The notes under the pieces: generated by a model | The model's input: the letters and a program-made list of their open reading frames with translations, nothing else | What the model was told of the DNA's origin: nothing | The model's database searches: none | Shown here: positions 17,465-26,500 of the stretch, piece after piece | Numbering within the stretch: position 1 is the first letter of the stretch | Layout: each line of letters begins with the position of its first letter | Program-made: the position numbers and the translations under genes | NCBI RefSeq assembly: GCF_900100275.1 | Contig: NZ_FNET01000004.1 | Span: forward strand, 310,001-374,000 | Direction: 5' to 3' | Length of the DNA stretch: 64,000 nucleotides | DNA from: Lentzea albidocapillata subsp. violacea | GTDB lineage: Bacteria > Actinomycetota > Actinomycetes > Mycobacteriales > Pseudonocardiaceae

Positions 17465-19255
17465 ATGCGAAGAGTCTTGGGTGCGGGACTCACAGCCGCC
17501 GCCGCCATGTGTTTGGCCGCCGCTGTGGTTCCGGCTGCTTCAGCTCAAGAAAACGTAGGGACGATTCTCGGCGCCGACCGCGCCGGAGTCGTGAAGGACA
17601 GCTACATCGTCTCGCTCAAGGCCGGCGCGGCGTCGAGGGCCGCCGCACCGGAACTGGCGGGCCGGTACGGCGGCCAGGTCGGCAAGGTCTGGCAGCACGC
17701 GCTCAACGGCTTCTCGGTGAAGATGACGGCCAGGCAGGCCGCCAGGCTCGCCGCGGACCCGAAGGTCGCGTTCGTCGAGCAGGACGCCGCGGTCAACCTC
17801 CTCGACGTCCAGCAGAACCCGCCGTCGTGGGGTCTGGACCGCGTCGACCAGCGGGACCTGCCGCTGAGCAGCAGCTATCAGTACGACACGACCGCGTCGA
17901 ACGTGACGACGTACATCATCGACACCGGTGTGCGCACCACGCACCAGACGTTCGGCGGTCGCGCCACGTGGGGCACCAACACCTCCGGTGACGGCAACAA
18001 CAGCGACTGCAACGGCCACGGCACGCACGTCGCCGGCACGGTCGCGGGCGCCCAGTACGGCATCGCGAAGGCCGCCAAGGTGGTCGCGGTGAAGGTGCTC
18101 AACTGCCAGGGCTCCGGCACCATCCAGGGCGTCGTCGACGGCGTCAACTGGGTGACCCAGAACGCGGTGAAGCCCGCGGTCGCGAACATGTCCCTCGGTG
18201 GTGGCGCAGCCGCCGCCCTGGACACCGCCGTCCGCAACTCCATCTCGTCCGGCATCACCTACGCACTCGCGTCCGGCAACTCGAACACCGACGCGTGTGG
18301 GTCGTCCCCGGCCCGCGTGGCCGAGGCGATCACGGTGAACTCGTCCACGCGTACCGACGCGCGTTCGTCGTTCTCCAACATCGGCACGTGTACGGACATC
18401 TTCGCTCCTGGCTCGGACATCACGTCGGCCTGGATCACCAGCGACACCTCGACCAACACGATCTCCGGTACGTCGATGGCCTCCCCGCACGTCGCGGGTG
18501 CCGCGGCGCTGTGGCTCGCCACGCACCCGAGCGACAGCCCGGCCGCGGTCTGGGCGGGCCTGAACGCCGCCTCGACCCCGGGCAAGATCACCAACGCCGG
18601 CAGCGGTTCCCCGAACAAGCTGCTCCACACCCTGTTCGGTCCCCCCTCGAACGACCCCTCGGTGACGAACCCCGGCACGCAGAACTCCACCGTCGGCACG
18701 CCGGCGTCTCTGCAGCTCTCGGCCTCGGGCGGCACCACGCCGTACACGTGGTCCGTCTCCGGTCTCCCGGCCGGTCTGTCGGCGAACGCCTCCGGCGCGA
18801 TCTCCGGCACCCCGACCACGGCGGGCACCTCCACGGTGACCGCGACGGTGACCGACGCGGCGAACAAGACCGCCTCGGCCACGTTCTCCTGGGTCGTCAG
18901 CACGGTCGGCAACTGTGACGCCCGCACCAACTCCACCCCGGTCCGTATCCCCGACAACACCACCGTGACCAGCACGATCGCCGTCTCCGGCTGCGCGGGC
19001 AACGCGTCGGCCACCGCGTCGATCAAGGTCTCGATCACGCACACCTACAAGGGCGACCTCGTGGTCGACCTGATCGCACCGGACGGCACCGTCTACAACC
19101 TGCACAACCGGTCCGGCGGCTCGGCCAACGACATCAACACGACCTACACCCGCAACCTGTCGGGTGAGGCCGCCAACGGCACCTGGACGCTGCGCGTGCG
19201 TGACGCGGCGTACTTGGACACCGGCACGCTGAACAACTGGACGCTCGACGTCTGA
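17465..19255 (+). CDS. Secreted S8 (subtilisin/proteinase K-like) protease with Ig-like and P domains
   Basis: A 596-residue protein. The signal peptide is residues 1-27 ('VVPAASAQ'), and an inhibitor I9-type propeptide is at about 40-118 ('SYIVSLKAGAA', 'VAFVEQDAAVN'). The proteinase K-like catalytic domain has Asp153 ('IIDTGV'), His185 ('GHGTHVAG') and Ser337 ('GTSMASPHVAG'). A putative Ig-fold (He_PIG-like) module follows at about 400-480 ('PASLQLSASGGTTPYTWSVSG'). The C-terminal P/proprotein-convertase domain is at about 485-596 ('IKVSITHTYKGDLVVDLIAPDG', 'GTWTLRVRD'). The protein is exported and self-activated. The added domains probably help stability or substrate binding. Confidence 0.93.
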   Translation: MRRVLGAGLTAAAAMCLAAAVVPAASAQENVGTILGADRAGVVKDSYIVSLKAGAASRAAAPELAGRYGGQVGKVWQHALNGFSVKMTARQAARLAADPKVAFVEQDAAVNLLDVQQNPPSWGLDRVDQRDLPLSSSYQYDTTASNVTTYIIDTGVRTTHQTFGGRATWGTNTSGDGNNSDCNGHGTHVAGTVAGAQYGIAKAAKVVAVKVLNCQGSGTIQGVVDGVNWVTQNAVKPAVANMSLGGGAAAALDTAVRNSISSGITYALASGNSNTDACGSSPARVAEAITVNSSTRTDARSSFSNIGTCTDIFAPGSDITSAWITSDTSTNTISGTSMASPHVAGAAALWLATHPSDSPAAVWAGLNAASTPGKITNAGSGSPNKLLHTLFGPPSNDPSVTNPGTQNSTVGTPASLQLSASGGTTPYTWSVSGLPAGLSANASGAISGTPTTAGTSTVTATVTDAANKTASATFSWVVSTVGNCDARTNSTPVRIPDNTTVTSTIAVSGCAGNASATASIKVSITHTYKGDLVVDLIAPDGTVYNLHNRSGGSANDINTTYTRNLSGEAANGTWTLRVRDAAYLDTGTLNNWTLDV

Positions 19256-19272
19256 GCCCCTCCTCGCTGAAC

Positions 19273-19308
19273 GGACCGCCCCCGGTGCTTCCGCCTCGGG
19301 GGCGGTCC
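19273..19308. terminator. Bidirectional hairpin terminator after the S8 protease
   Basis: The 12-bp stem GGACCGCCCCCG/CGGGGGCGGTCC has a short loop, with additional outer TGAAC/GTTCA pairing. It lies between convergent genes. Confidence 0.85.
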
Positions 19309-19313
19309 CACGT

Positions 19314-19767
19314 TCAGGCCCCGAACCACTCGCGCCGGTGCTCGAACCAGTCCTCGAGATCATCCTCGTCGAGGCTCAGGTCCAGCAGCTCCAGCACCTC
19401 GTCCCGATCCGGGTGATCACTAGCGCGCACGTGGTCGACGGTGGCCGCCACCCCCGCCGCCAGCAGGTGCTCCACGTCGTAGGCGCAGCCGGTGTCGAAG
19501 TTGGCGCGCTTGATCGCGAAGTGCCGCCAGACGTCCTCGGGCCGCCGATGTTCCGCCAGCAGGAACCCCGCCAGCGCCGCCTGCTCCCCCAGGCCCTGGG
19601 AGTTCCCGCGGCACAACGCCTCCTGCTCGGCCAGGAACCGCAGCAGCGGCAGGTCTTCTGGCTTGTGGCCGCGGTGCAGCGCCGACAGCACCTCGCCGCG
19701 CCGCCTCGTTCGCGTCCTCGCCGTCGGGCCCGCGCTCGTACCGCAGCCGCTGCCAGGACTCCGTCAC
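19314..19767 (-). pseudogene. Hypothetical helical protein, apparently frameshifted
   Basis: The natural-looking N-terminus 'VTESWQRLRYERGPDGED' starts at the GTG at 19767. It runs in one frame to about 19700, where the convincing continuation 'VLSALHRGHKPEDLPLLRFL' is in another frame and ends at 19314. Moving between frames needs one extra or one missing base near 19692-19703, in GCGCCGCCTCG-type sequence. The rest is acidic and helical ('EVLELLDLSLDEDDLEDWF'), family unknown. If the GTG at 19691 is used alone, a 125-residue protein results. A sequencing error is possible. It is divergent from the ClpS-like pseudogene, 27 bases away. Confidence 0.55.
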
Positions 19768-19784
19768 GAGTCCATTGTGCTGCG

Positions 19785-19797
19785 TACTCTGCCGGTG
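19785..19797 (+). promoter_or_regulatory. -10-like TACTCT just before a ClpS-like start (leaderless)
   Basis: TACTCTGCCG-GTG: the -10-like box is 4 bases before the GTG, so transcription would start at or next to the start codon. The same box and spacing recur at 20552-20564 before the second ClpS-like gene, showing that the promoter was duplicated with the gene. Confidence 0.5.
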
Positions 19798-20036
19798 AAT
19801 CCCGGGGAGAGATGGCGGGTCGTCGTGCACAACGACGACCACACCACATTTGCGGTGGCGCACTATCTGCTGCGCAAGATCTGCGGCCACGACTGGGAAC
19901 CGCGCGCGACCTGACCATGGCGGTTCACGAGACCGGTGGCGCCACCGTCGCCGTCCACGACCGCGAGACCGCGGAAGCCGTCACCGCCGAACTGCTGCGG
20001 CACGGGCTGTCAGTGAGCTACCGGAGAGCCGCGTGA
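19795..20036 (+). pseudogene. ClpS-like protease adaptor 1, broken by a CG-repeat frameshift
   Basis: The frame starting at GTG 19795 reads 'ERWRVVVHNDDHTTFAVAHYLLRKICG' in pieces typical of ClpS (the NDD motif binds the N-degron amino group), but stops at 19914. The missing half, 'LTMAVHETGGATVAVHD' to 'ELLRHGLSVSYRRAA', follows in another frame and ends at 20036, where it overlaps the next gene by GTGA. Removing one CG from the (CG)4 run at about 19902-19910 restores one open frame. It is therefore a recent two-base slip, a sequencing error or a phase-variable site. The intact product would be about 80 residues. Confidence 0.7.
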
Positions 20037-20536
20037 AGGAACCGTTCAGCGTCAAGCCGGTCGACGGCGGCGTGCAGGTGGACATGACCAAGTCCCTCGC
20101 CTGGGGCTGGGGACGGGCTCTGCGCCGACTGTCGAGGAGCTATGTGCGCGGCAACCCGTTCTACGCGCTGCGCCAGCCGCTCCGGATATGGACGCAGCCT
20201 TCACTGCTGCGCCATCTCCATCCTGACGTGGCGGAGTCGTCGCAGGAGTCGAAGGCGTTCCTGCGACGGCACCGGGACGTGCTGGCGGACCGCGAACTCG
20301 TCGAGCGAGTGCAAGCCCGCTGGACGGGTCCCAGGCCCGTCGTGCTGACGCACGCCGAGGTCGACGAGTGGATCGCGGTGCTGGGGCAGCTGCGCCTGTT
20401 CGAACTGCTCGCGTTCACCCAGACGGCGATCGCGTGGGCGAGCACCCTCCAGAAGCTCCTGGTACTGGCCGTTGCACCGGGCACGTTCGCCGACCCGGAA
20501 GACGCTGAGAAGGCGGCCACCGACCAGACCGCTTAG
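20033..20536 (+). CDS. DUF2017-like protein, partner of ClpS-like 1
   Basis: A 167-residue protein starting at GTG, which overlaps the ClpS-like 1 stop (GTGA). The helical sequence 'LHPDVAESSQESKAFLRRHRDVL', then 'VLTHAEVDEWIAVLGQLRLFELL', resembles the DUF2017 family, which follows clpS in many actinobacteria. The similarity is recognised by pattern only. The protein at 20806-21294 is clearly its paralogue: both share 'RHRDVL.D', 'EVD.W' and 'QLR'. The role is unknown; gene order suggests a function linked to ClpS/Clp protease substrate choice. Confidence 0.6.
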   Translation: MKEPFSVKPVDGGVQVDMTKSLAWGWGRALRRLSRSYVRGNPFYALRQPLRIWTQPSLLRHLHPDVAESSQESKAFLRRHRDVLADRELVERVQARWTGPRPVVLTHAEVDEWIAVLGQLRLFELLAFTQTAIAWASTLQKLLVLAVAPGTFADPEDAEKAATDQTA

Positions 20537-20551
20537 AGGCCCGGTGCCGCA

Positions 20552-20564
20552 TACTCTGCCGGTG
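20552..20564 (+). promoter_or_regulatory. -10-like TACTCT before ClpS-like 2 (leaderless)
   Basis: Identical box and spacing to the copy at 19785: TACTCTGCCG and then GTG. It supports GTG 20562 as the true start and an independent leaderless transcript. Confidence 0.5.
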
Positions 20565-20804
20565 ATTTCCGGGGCGAGATGGCAGGTCGTCGTACACAAC
20601 GACGACCACAACGCGTTCGCGGTCGTTCACCACCTCATGCGCAAGGTGTGCGGTGCGAGCGATGCGTGCGCGCGGGAAAAGACCACCGAGGTCCACCGGG
20701 ACGGGCGTGCGGTGGTCGGCGAGTACGAGAGCCACGACGAGGCCGAGACGATCGCGCTGGACCTGATCAGGTTCGGCCTGCACACGACGTTCGGGAAGGT
20801 GTGA
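20562..20804 (+). CDS. ClpS-like protease adaptor 2 (intact)
   Basis: An 80-residue ClpS fold protein. It has 'WQVVVHNDDHNAFAVVHHLM' with the conserved NDD acidic pair, then 'EKTTEVHRDGRAVVGEY' with the conserved His, and a last strand 'LIRFGLHTTF'. ClpS delivers proteins with destabilising N-termini to ClpAP/ClpCP. The usual hydrophobic gatekeeper region after NDD differs from the E. coli form, so ligand preference may be altered. It is the second of two tandem ClpS/DUF2017-like pairs; one base separates its stop from the next gene's start. It is probably not the housekeeping clpS of this genome, but that cannot be tested here. Confidence 0.75.
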   Translation: MISGARWQVVVHNDDHNAFAVVHHLMRKVCGASDACAREKTTEVHRDGRAVVGEYESHDEAETIALDLIRFGLHTTFGKV

Positions 20805-20805
20805 G

Positions 20806-21294
20806 GTGGAGGAGCCCGCCTACGTCGTGGTCTCGATGGGCGACGGCCTGCTCGTTCGCGCGTCGGACGCGTTCGTCGCGTCCACGTTGACCGTGCTGGC
20901 CGAACTGCTCGATTTGCTCGAGGACGGCGTGGTGCCGCGTGAGCGCAAGAAGCGGTTCTGGCGTGCTCCGGCCGCCGAAACCCTGATGCGCCAGATGTTC
21001 CCCGACGCGTCCAGGTCTGCTGCCGAGGCGGACGCCTTCTGGGCACGTCACCGGGACGTACTGACCGACCCCAAGCCCGCGCGGCGCGTGCGGAAGCGGT
21101 GCGCGGAGCCGACTCCGTGGTTGCTCGGGTTCGAAGAGGTCGACGACTGGCTCACCACCTTCGCGCAGTTGCGAGGGTTGCACCTGACGTGGACACGCGC
21201 GACCACGACCACTGCCATGGCCTACAGCGGTGTGCAGCAGGCGCTGGTGACGGCCCTCGAACCGAGGACCGCCACCGGATGGCCTGCCGGTTAG
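20806..21294 (+). CDS. DUF2017-like protein, partner of ClpS-like 2
   Basis: A 162-residue helical protein starting at GTG directly after ClpS-like 2. The segments '[23 protein letters not shown]' and '[19 protein letters not shown]' align by eye with its paralogue at 20033-20536. The N-terminus '[21 protein letters not shown]' is less conserved. The DUF2017 assignment rests on this pattern and on the ClpS neighbour. It has no catalytic motif. Its stop overlaps the convergent mshC stop by four bases. Confidence 0.6.
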   Translation: MEEPAYVVVSMGDGLLVRASDAFVASTLTVLAELLDLLEDGVVPRERKKRFWRAPAAETLMRQMFPDASRSAAEADAFWARHRDVLTDPKPARRVRKRCAEPTPWLLGFEEVDDWLTTFAQLRGLHLTWTRATTTTAMAYSGVQQALVTALEPRTATGWPAG

Positions 21295-22529
21295 AGGTCC
21301 ACGCCCAGAAGCGCGTCCACCGCGTCACGGATCTGCGACGGCCCGTGCCTGTCCGATCCGCCGAGCGCCAACGCCTCGTCGGCCCAGGCGTCGACAGCGG
21401 CCAGCGCACGAGGCGTGTCCAGGTCGTTGCCCAGGTGGTCGCGCAGCCGCGTCACGGTGTCCACTGCGGACGGTCCCGTGTCGAGGTCCGCGGCACGGCG
21501 CCACTTGTCCAGCCGGACCAGTGCGTCGTCCAGCAGCGACTGGGTCCACGGGCGGTCGGCGCGGTAGTGGCCCGCGAGCAGCGCGAGGCGGACGGCGTTC
21601 GGGTCGACCTTCTGCGACCGCAGCTTCGAGACGAAGACCAGGTTGCCGCGCGACTTCGACATCTTCTCGCCGTCGAGGCCGATCATGCCCGCGTGCACGT
21701 AGTGGCGGGCGAACGGGTGCTGGCCGGTCTGCGCCTCGGCGTGGGCCGCGGAGTACTCGTGGTGCGGGAAGATCAGGTCGGAGCCGCCGCCCTGGACGTC
21801 GAAGCCGGCGCCGAGGCGGTTGTGGGCGATGGCGCTGCACTCGATGTGCCAGCCGGGGCGGCCCTCGCCCAGTTCGGACGGCCACGCGGGCTCGCCGGGG
21901 CGCTGCATGCGCCACAGCAGGGCGTCGAGCGGGTGGCGCTTGCCGGGACGGTCCGGGTCGCCGCCTCGTTCGGCGAACAGCCGGAGCATCTCCTCGGAGG
22001 AGTAGTTCGACTCGTAGCCGAAACGGCCCGTGGCGTTGTGCGAGAAGTAGATGTCCGGGTACTCGGAGTCGTCCGCGCGGTAGGCGTGGCCGTCGGCCAG
22101 TAGCTTCGCGACCACCTCGACGATCTCGGGGACCGCCTCGACGACGCCGACGTAGTCCTGCGGCGGCAGGACGCGCAACGCCTCCATGTCCTCGCGGAAC
22201 AGGGCGGTCTCGCGCATCGCGAGCACCTCCCAGTCGTCCTTGTCCCGCAGCGCCCGCTCCAGCAGCGGGTCGTCGACGTCGGTGACGTTCTGGACGTAGT
22301 GCACGTTGTGGCCGTTGTCGAGCCACACGCGGTGCACGAGGTCGAACGCCAGATAGGTGGCGGCGTGGCCTAGGTGAGTCGCGTCGTACGGCGTGATCCC
22401 GCAGACGTACAACCTGGCGGTGTCTCCTGGAGCCGTCGGACGCACTTCGCCCGTAGCCGTGTCGAACAGCCGCAACGGGCGGGGGTCCCCCGGAACCCGT
22501 GGCACAGGAATCGATGACCAGGTCTGCAT
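21291..22529 (-). CDS. mshC: L-cysteine:1D-myo-inositol 2-amino-2-deoxy-alpha-D-glucopyranoside ligase
   Basis: A 412-residue enzyme of mycothiol synthesis that joins cysteine to GlcN-inositol using ATP. It is a cysteinyl-tRNA synthetase relative. The zinc/HIGH region is '[20 protein letters not shown]' (about residues 35-54), and the KMSKS loop is '[13 protein letters not shown]' (about 281-293). It lacks the tRNA anticodon-binding domain, which separates it from CysS. The ATG at 22529, giving '[14 protein letters not shown]', is the standard MshC start. It confirms that this organism makes mycothiol and is therefore an actinomycete. Confidence 0.95.
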   Translation of the reverse strand: MQTWSSIPVPRVPGDPRPLRLFDTATGEVRPTAPGDTARLYVCGITPYDATHLGHAATYLAFDLVHRVWLDNGHNVHYVQNVTDVDDPLLERALRDKDDWEVLAMRETALFREDMEALRVLPPQDYVGVVEAVPEIVEVVAKLLADGHAYRADDSEYPDIYFSHNATGRFGYESNYSSEEMLRLFAERGGDPDRPGKRHPLDALLWRMQRPGEPAWPSELGEGRPGWHIECSAIAHNRLGAGFDVQGGGSDLIFPHHEYSAAHAEAQTGQHPFARHYVHAGMIGLDGEKMSKSRGNLVFVSKLRSQKVDPNAVRLALLAGHYRADRPWTQSLLDDALVRLDKWRRAADLDTGPSAVDTVTRLRDHLGNDLDTPRALAAVDAWADEALALGGSDRHGPSQIRDAVDALLGVDL

Positions 22530-22638
22530 GTATCCGACACTAACGCGTGCCACCGGGTGGAGCGTGATCTGCGGGTGTCGGGACGACCACGCCGTGGTTC
22601 GTTCGGGCAGAAAGGCAGGACGGTCCTGAGCTGAAAAT

Positions 22639-22660
22639 TGTCAGACCCCGGGCGTACCGT
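22639..22660 (+). promoter_or_regulatory. PafBC-like promoter TGTCAGAC-N8-TACCGT upstream of the SPFH operon
   Basis: TGTCAGAC at 22639-22646 is preceded by AAAAT, with 8 bases and then TACCGT at 22655-22660. It has the same architecture as the sites at 11682 and 31590. It would start transcription near 22667, about 30 bases before the SPFH start, and is the only promoter-like signal visible for the SPFH-caspase-LCAT run. Confidence 0.6.
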
Positions 22661-22697
22661 TGGAGATCAGGGCATTCGCGGGTGTTGGGCGGGTCTC

Positions 22698-23477
22698 ATG
22701 ATCTTCGAAATCATCGGCGGGCTGGTCGTGCTCGGCGGCATCGGCCTCGCCATGAGCGCCAGAGTGATCAAACAGTACGAACAGGGGCTGGTGTTCCGGT
22801 TCGGCAAGCTCCTGCAGGGCGTGCGGGGGCCGGGGCTGACGATGCTGCTCCCGGGGGTCGACCAGCTCCGGAAGGTCAACCTGCAGATCGTCACCCTGCC
22901 CGTGCCGGCGCAGGACGGCATCACGCGCGACAACGTCACCGTGCGCGTGGATGCCGTCGTGTACTTCAAGGTGCAGGACCCGGCGAAGGCGATCATCAAC
23001 GTCGAGGACTACCGGTTCGCCATGCTGCAGGTGGCGCAGACGTCGTTGCGGTCGATCATCGGCAAGAGCGAGCTCGACGACCTGCTGTCCAACCGCGAGC
23101 GCCTCAACCAGGGCCTGGAGCTGATGATCGACACCCCCGCGCTGACGTGGGGCGTCGACATCGACCGCGTCGAGATCAAGGACGTGGCGCTGCCGGAGAG
23201 CATGAAGCGCTCGATGTCGCGGCAGGCCGAGGCCGAACGGGAGCGGCGCGCCCGCATCATCACCGCCGACGGCGAGCTGCAGGCGTCCAAGAAGCTCTCC
23301 GAGGCTGCCGGGACCATGGAGGCCACGCCCGGCGCGCTCCAGCTGCGGCTGCTGCAGACCATCGTGGAGGTGGCGGCGGAGAAGAACTCGACGCTGGTGC
23401 TGCCGTTCCCGGTGGAGCTGCTGAGGTTCCTGGAGAAGAACACGACCATCGAGTTACCCAAGGATTCAACGGAGTAG
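22698..23477 (+). CDS. SPFH/band-7 (slipin/stomatin-like) membrane scaffold protein
   Basis: A 259-residue protein. Helix 'IFEIIGGLVVLGGIGLAMSA' (residues 2-21) anchors it. The band-7 domain follows: 'QYEQGLVFRFGKL', 'RGPGLTMLLPGVDQLRKVNL', 'TRDNVTVRVDAVVYFKVQDP' and 'AETERERRARI'-like coiled coil near 185-215. Slipins form rings or microdomains in the membrane and recruit or control proteases. The ATG at 22698 has only a weak ribosome site. It is 67 bases upstream of the caspase-like gene on the same strand, usually without the NfeD protease partner of typical slipins, so a dedicated link with the caspase/LCAT genes is plausible. Confidence 0.88.
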   Translation: MIFEIIGGLVVLGGIGLAMSARVIKQYEQGLVFRFGKLLQGVRGPGLTMLLPGVDQLRKVNLQIVTLPVPAQDGITRDNVTVRVDAVVYFKVQDPAKAIINVEDYRFAMLQVAQTSLRSIIGKSELDDLLSNRERLNQGLELMIDTPALTWGVDIDRVEIKDVALPESMKRSMSRQAEAERERRARIITADGELQASKKLSEAAGTMEATPGALQLRLLQTIVEVAAEKNSTLVLPFPVELLRFLEKNTTIELPKDSTE

Positions 23478-23486
23478 TCCATGTGA

Positions 23487-23501
23487 GTTACCCCGGGTAA
23501 C
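23487..23501. promoter_or_regulatory. Inverted repeat GTTACC-CCG-GGTAAC in the SPFH-caspase gap
   Basis: A perfect 6-bp dyad with a 3-base spacer, 9 bases after the SPFH stop and 43 before the caspase start. It could be an operator or a small attenuating hairpin. Its role is unproven. Confidence 0.4.
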
Positions 23502-23544
23502 ACCTTCTGCCGCAGAACGACCTCCGGGCAGGGGGTAGTGACGC

Positions 23545-26500
23545 ATGCAGGAGAGGGTCAGAGGCAGGTTCGTCGGCATCGGCGTCGGCTCCTACGAGCT
23601 GGTGCAGCCGCTGCAGCACGCCGTGAGCGACGTGCGGGAGCTGCGTGCGCTGCTCAAGGGCTACGAGGGCGACCCGCTCGCGGACCCGACCGAGGCCGAG
23701 ATCCGCGCGCACATGAAGGCGCTGCGCCAGCAGCCGCAGGACGGCGGCGCGCTGGTGGCGTTGTGGAGCGGGCACGCGATCCCCGTCGCGGGCAACCTCA
23801 GGCTCCTGGCCAGGGACAACGACGGCGTGGTCGACGGCGTCATGCTGCACGAGTTCGCGCTGTGGTGCGCCGCGTCGGGCGCCCACCAGGTGCTCATCAT
23901 CATCGACGCCTGCTACTCCGGCGCCCAGCTCGACGAGGCCGTCCGCACGGTCGCCGCCCTCCAGGAGGAACTGCTGGCGGGCCAGGTGCACTGGGCAGGC
24001 GTGCTGGTGTCGTGTTCGAGCGTCGAGACGGCCCGCGACGGCCTGTTCGGCGGGCAGCTCCGCAAGCTGCTGCGTGCCGGTCCCACGGCCGATGAGGACG
24101 CACGGCGGTGGAGCGACCGGATCGCGTTGGTCGACGGTGGCGCGGTCGGCACGGCGTTGCTGAACGCGTGGGACAGCGACGTCCAACGGCCGCGCTTCAT
24201 GCAGTACGGGTCCGCGCAGCCGATGCTGCCGAACCCTCTCTACGCCGCGAACACGGTCGTGAAGCACCTCCTGCTGGCGGCACGCGGTGGCGACTCCACG
24301 TCCGGCCGTTCGTGGTTCACCGGCCGCACCGCCCAGGTCGACAAGGTCGTGAGCTGGGTGAAGTCGGAGTCGGCCGGCCTGCGGGTGGTCACCGGGTCGC
24401 CGGGCACCGGCAAGTCCGCGATCGTCGGCCGGGTCGTCAGCCTGTCCAATCCGGCCGAACGCGACCTGCTGCTGAGCACCGGGCCGTCGTTCCGGCACGC
24501 CGACCCCGGCCCCGGCTCGGTCGACGCGGCCGTGCACGCCCGTGCGATGGACGCCGACCGGGTGGCCGACCTGCTCAGCCGCCAGCTCGTCGCCGCGGGC
24601 CTGGTCCCCGCCCCCGACGGCCCACGCCGGGGCGCCGCCGAACTGGTCGGTGTGGTCAGCGCGCTGGCCTCGCCGCCGGTGCTGGTGGTCGACGGTCTGG
24701 ACGAGGCGCGCGGCGAGTCGTTCGCGATCGCCACCTCGCTGCTGACCAAGCTCGCGAGCTACGCGGTCGTGATCGTCTCGACGCGGCAGGCGCACCGGGT
24801 CGCGGGTGGTGCTCCCCTGCTGACCGAGCTGTCGCCGGTCGAGATGCTGGACCTGGACGACGCGGACAGCGAGTCCGACGTCCGCGAGTACGTCGTGGCG
24901 CGGCTGGGGCCTGGGGCGGCGCAGTCCACTGTGGATGAGCTGGCGAAGCTGCCGTTCCTGACCGCGTGGATGATCACCGACCAGGTGCTGGCCGACGGCG
25001 GCGCCGATCTGAAGCTCTCGTTGCACGCGGCGTTCGACCGTGAGCTCGCGAAGGTGCCCTCGGCTCGTGCGCTGCTGACGGCGCTGACGTGGAGCTACGG
25101 CGCGGGATTCCCCGAGGCCGAGTGGAGGGCTGTCGCGCAGGCGTTGTCGGGCGAGGAGTTCACCCGTGACGACATCACCGCCGTGCTCACCGAACTGGGC
25201 CGTCACGTCGTGCAGGACGGTGAAGAGGGCACGGCGGTCTTCAAGCTGACGCACCAGACGTTCGCCGACCACCTGCGGCCACCGTTCGCGCCGAGCCGGG
25301 ACGAGGTGTTCGCGCCGGACGCGGAGAAGGTGGCCTGCGCGCTGATCGAGCTGTACCGGCAACGGATGGACGCCGGGGTCCCGCCGAACGTGCCGGGCTA
25401 CCTGTGGAAGTACGCCTGGCGGCACTGCGGGCACGCGGGCACGCGGGCGTTGGACGGGTTGCGCGCGCTCGCGGGGATGAACCGGATGTTGTTGCCGGAC
25501 ATCGCACTCGCGGCCACGACGGCGGCGAACGAGCTGATGCACTGGGGTCGCGGCGACGAGGCCATCCCGCCTCTCGAAGAGGCCGCCGAGCACTTCCGCG
25601 CGCTGGTGCCGACGCTGCGGATGTACCTGGCGGACTTGGCTTTCGTGCTGAACAAGCTGGGCCGCCGGTTCCGCGAGGCCGGACGGCTGCAGCAGGCCGT
25701 GGCGCCCGCTGAAGAGGCTGCCGTGCGGTACCGCGAGCTGGTGGCGTCGACTCCGACGACGGCGGAAAGCCTTACGCACAAACGGCTTGCGCAACGCATC
25801 GCGAAGACGACGACGCAGGGCGGCGACGACCCGACGTACGCGGCCCATCTCAGTGGCGCGCTGGTGGACCTGAGCGAGGTCTACGCGATGCTGGGGCGCA
25901 GGCAGGAGGCACTGTCCACGGCTCGTGACGCCGTTGCGGCCGTGGAGACCGACGCACCGCTTGCGCGCGCGATCACGTGTCTCGCCGCACGGTGCAGCGA
26001 CTCCGGTCTGCGCTATGAGGCGATGCAACGGTCGAAGCAGGCCGTCGAGCTGTACTACTCGCTCGCGCAGACGAATCCGGTGTTCCTCGCGGACCTGGTC
26101 AGCGCCCTGGTCGAACTGAGCCGCGACTACCTGGCGCTGGGCAGGCTGTCCGACGCCGCCGTCATGACGCAGCAGGCCGCGGACATCAGCGGCACGCTCG
26201 GCCGGCACGCCGCGTTCCGTCCCCAGCTCGCCGACGCGGCGCTGAGCCTGAGCGTCGCGTACAGCATGGTCGGCCGCACGGACGCGGCCCTGAACGTCGC
26301 CCGGCAGGCCGCCGACCTCGCCGACGGCCTGCGGATCCACGCCCAGGCCCTGCACAACCTGATGCGCCGCCAGCGTGACGCGGACAAGCCCCGCGAGGCC
26401 CTGGCCACCGGTCTGCGGACCGTCGAGGTGTGCCTGCTGCCGGAGAACATCGACAGGCTGTCGACGCTGGCGGCGGCGTTGTTCACGCTCGACACGCTCT

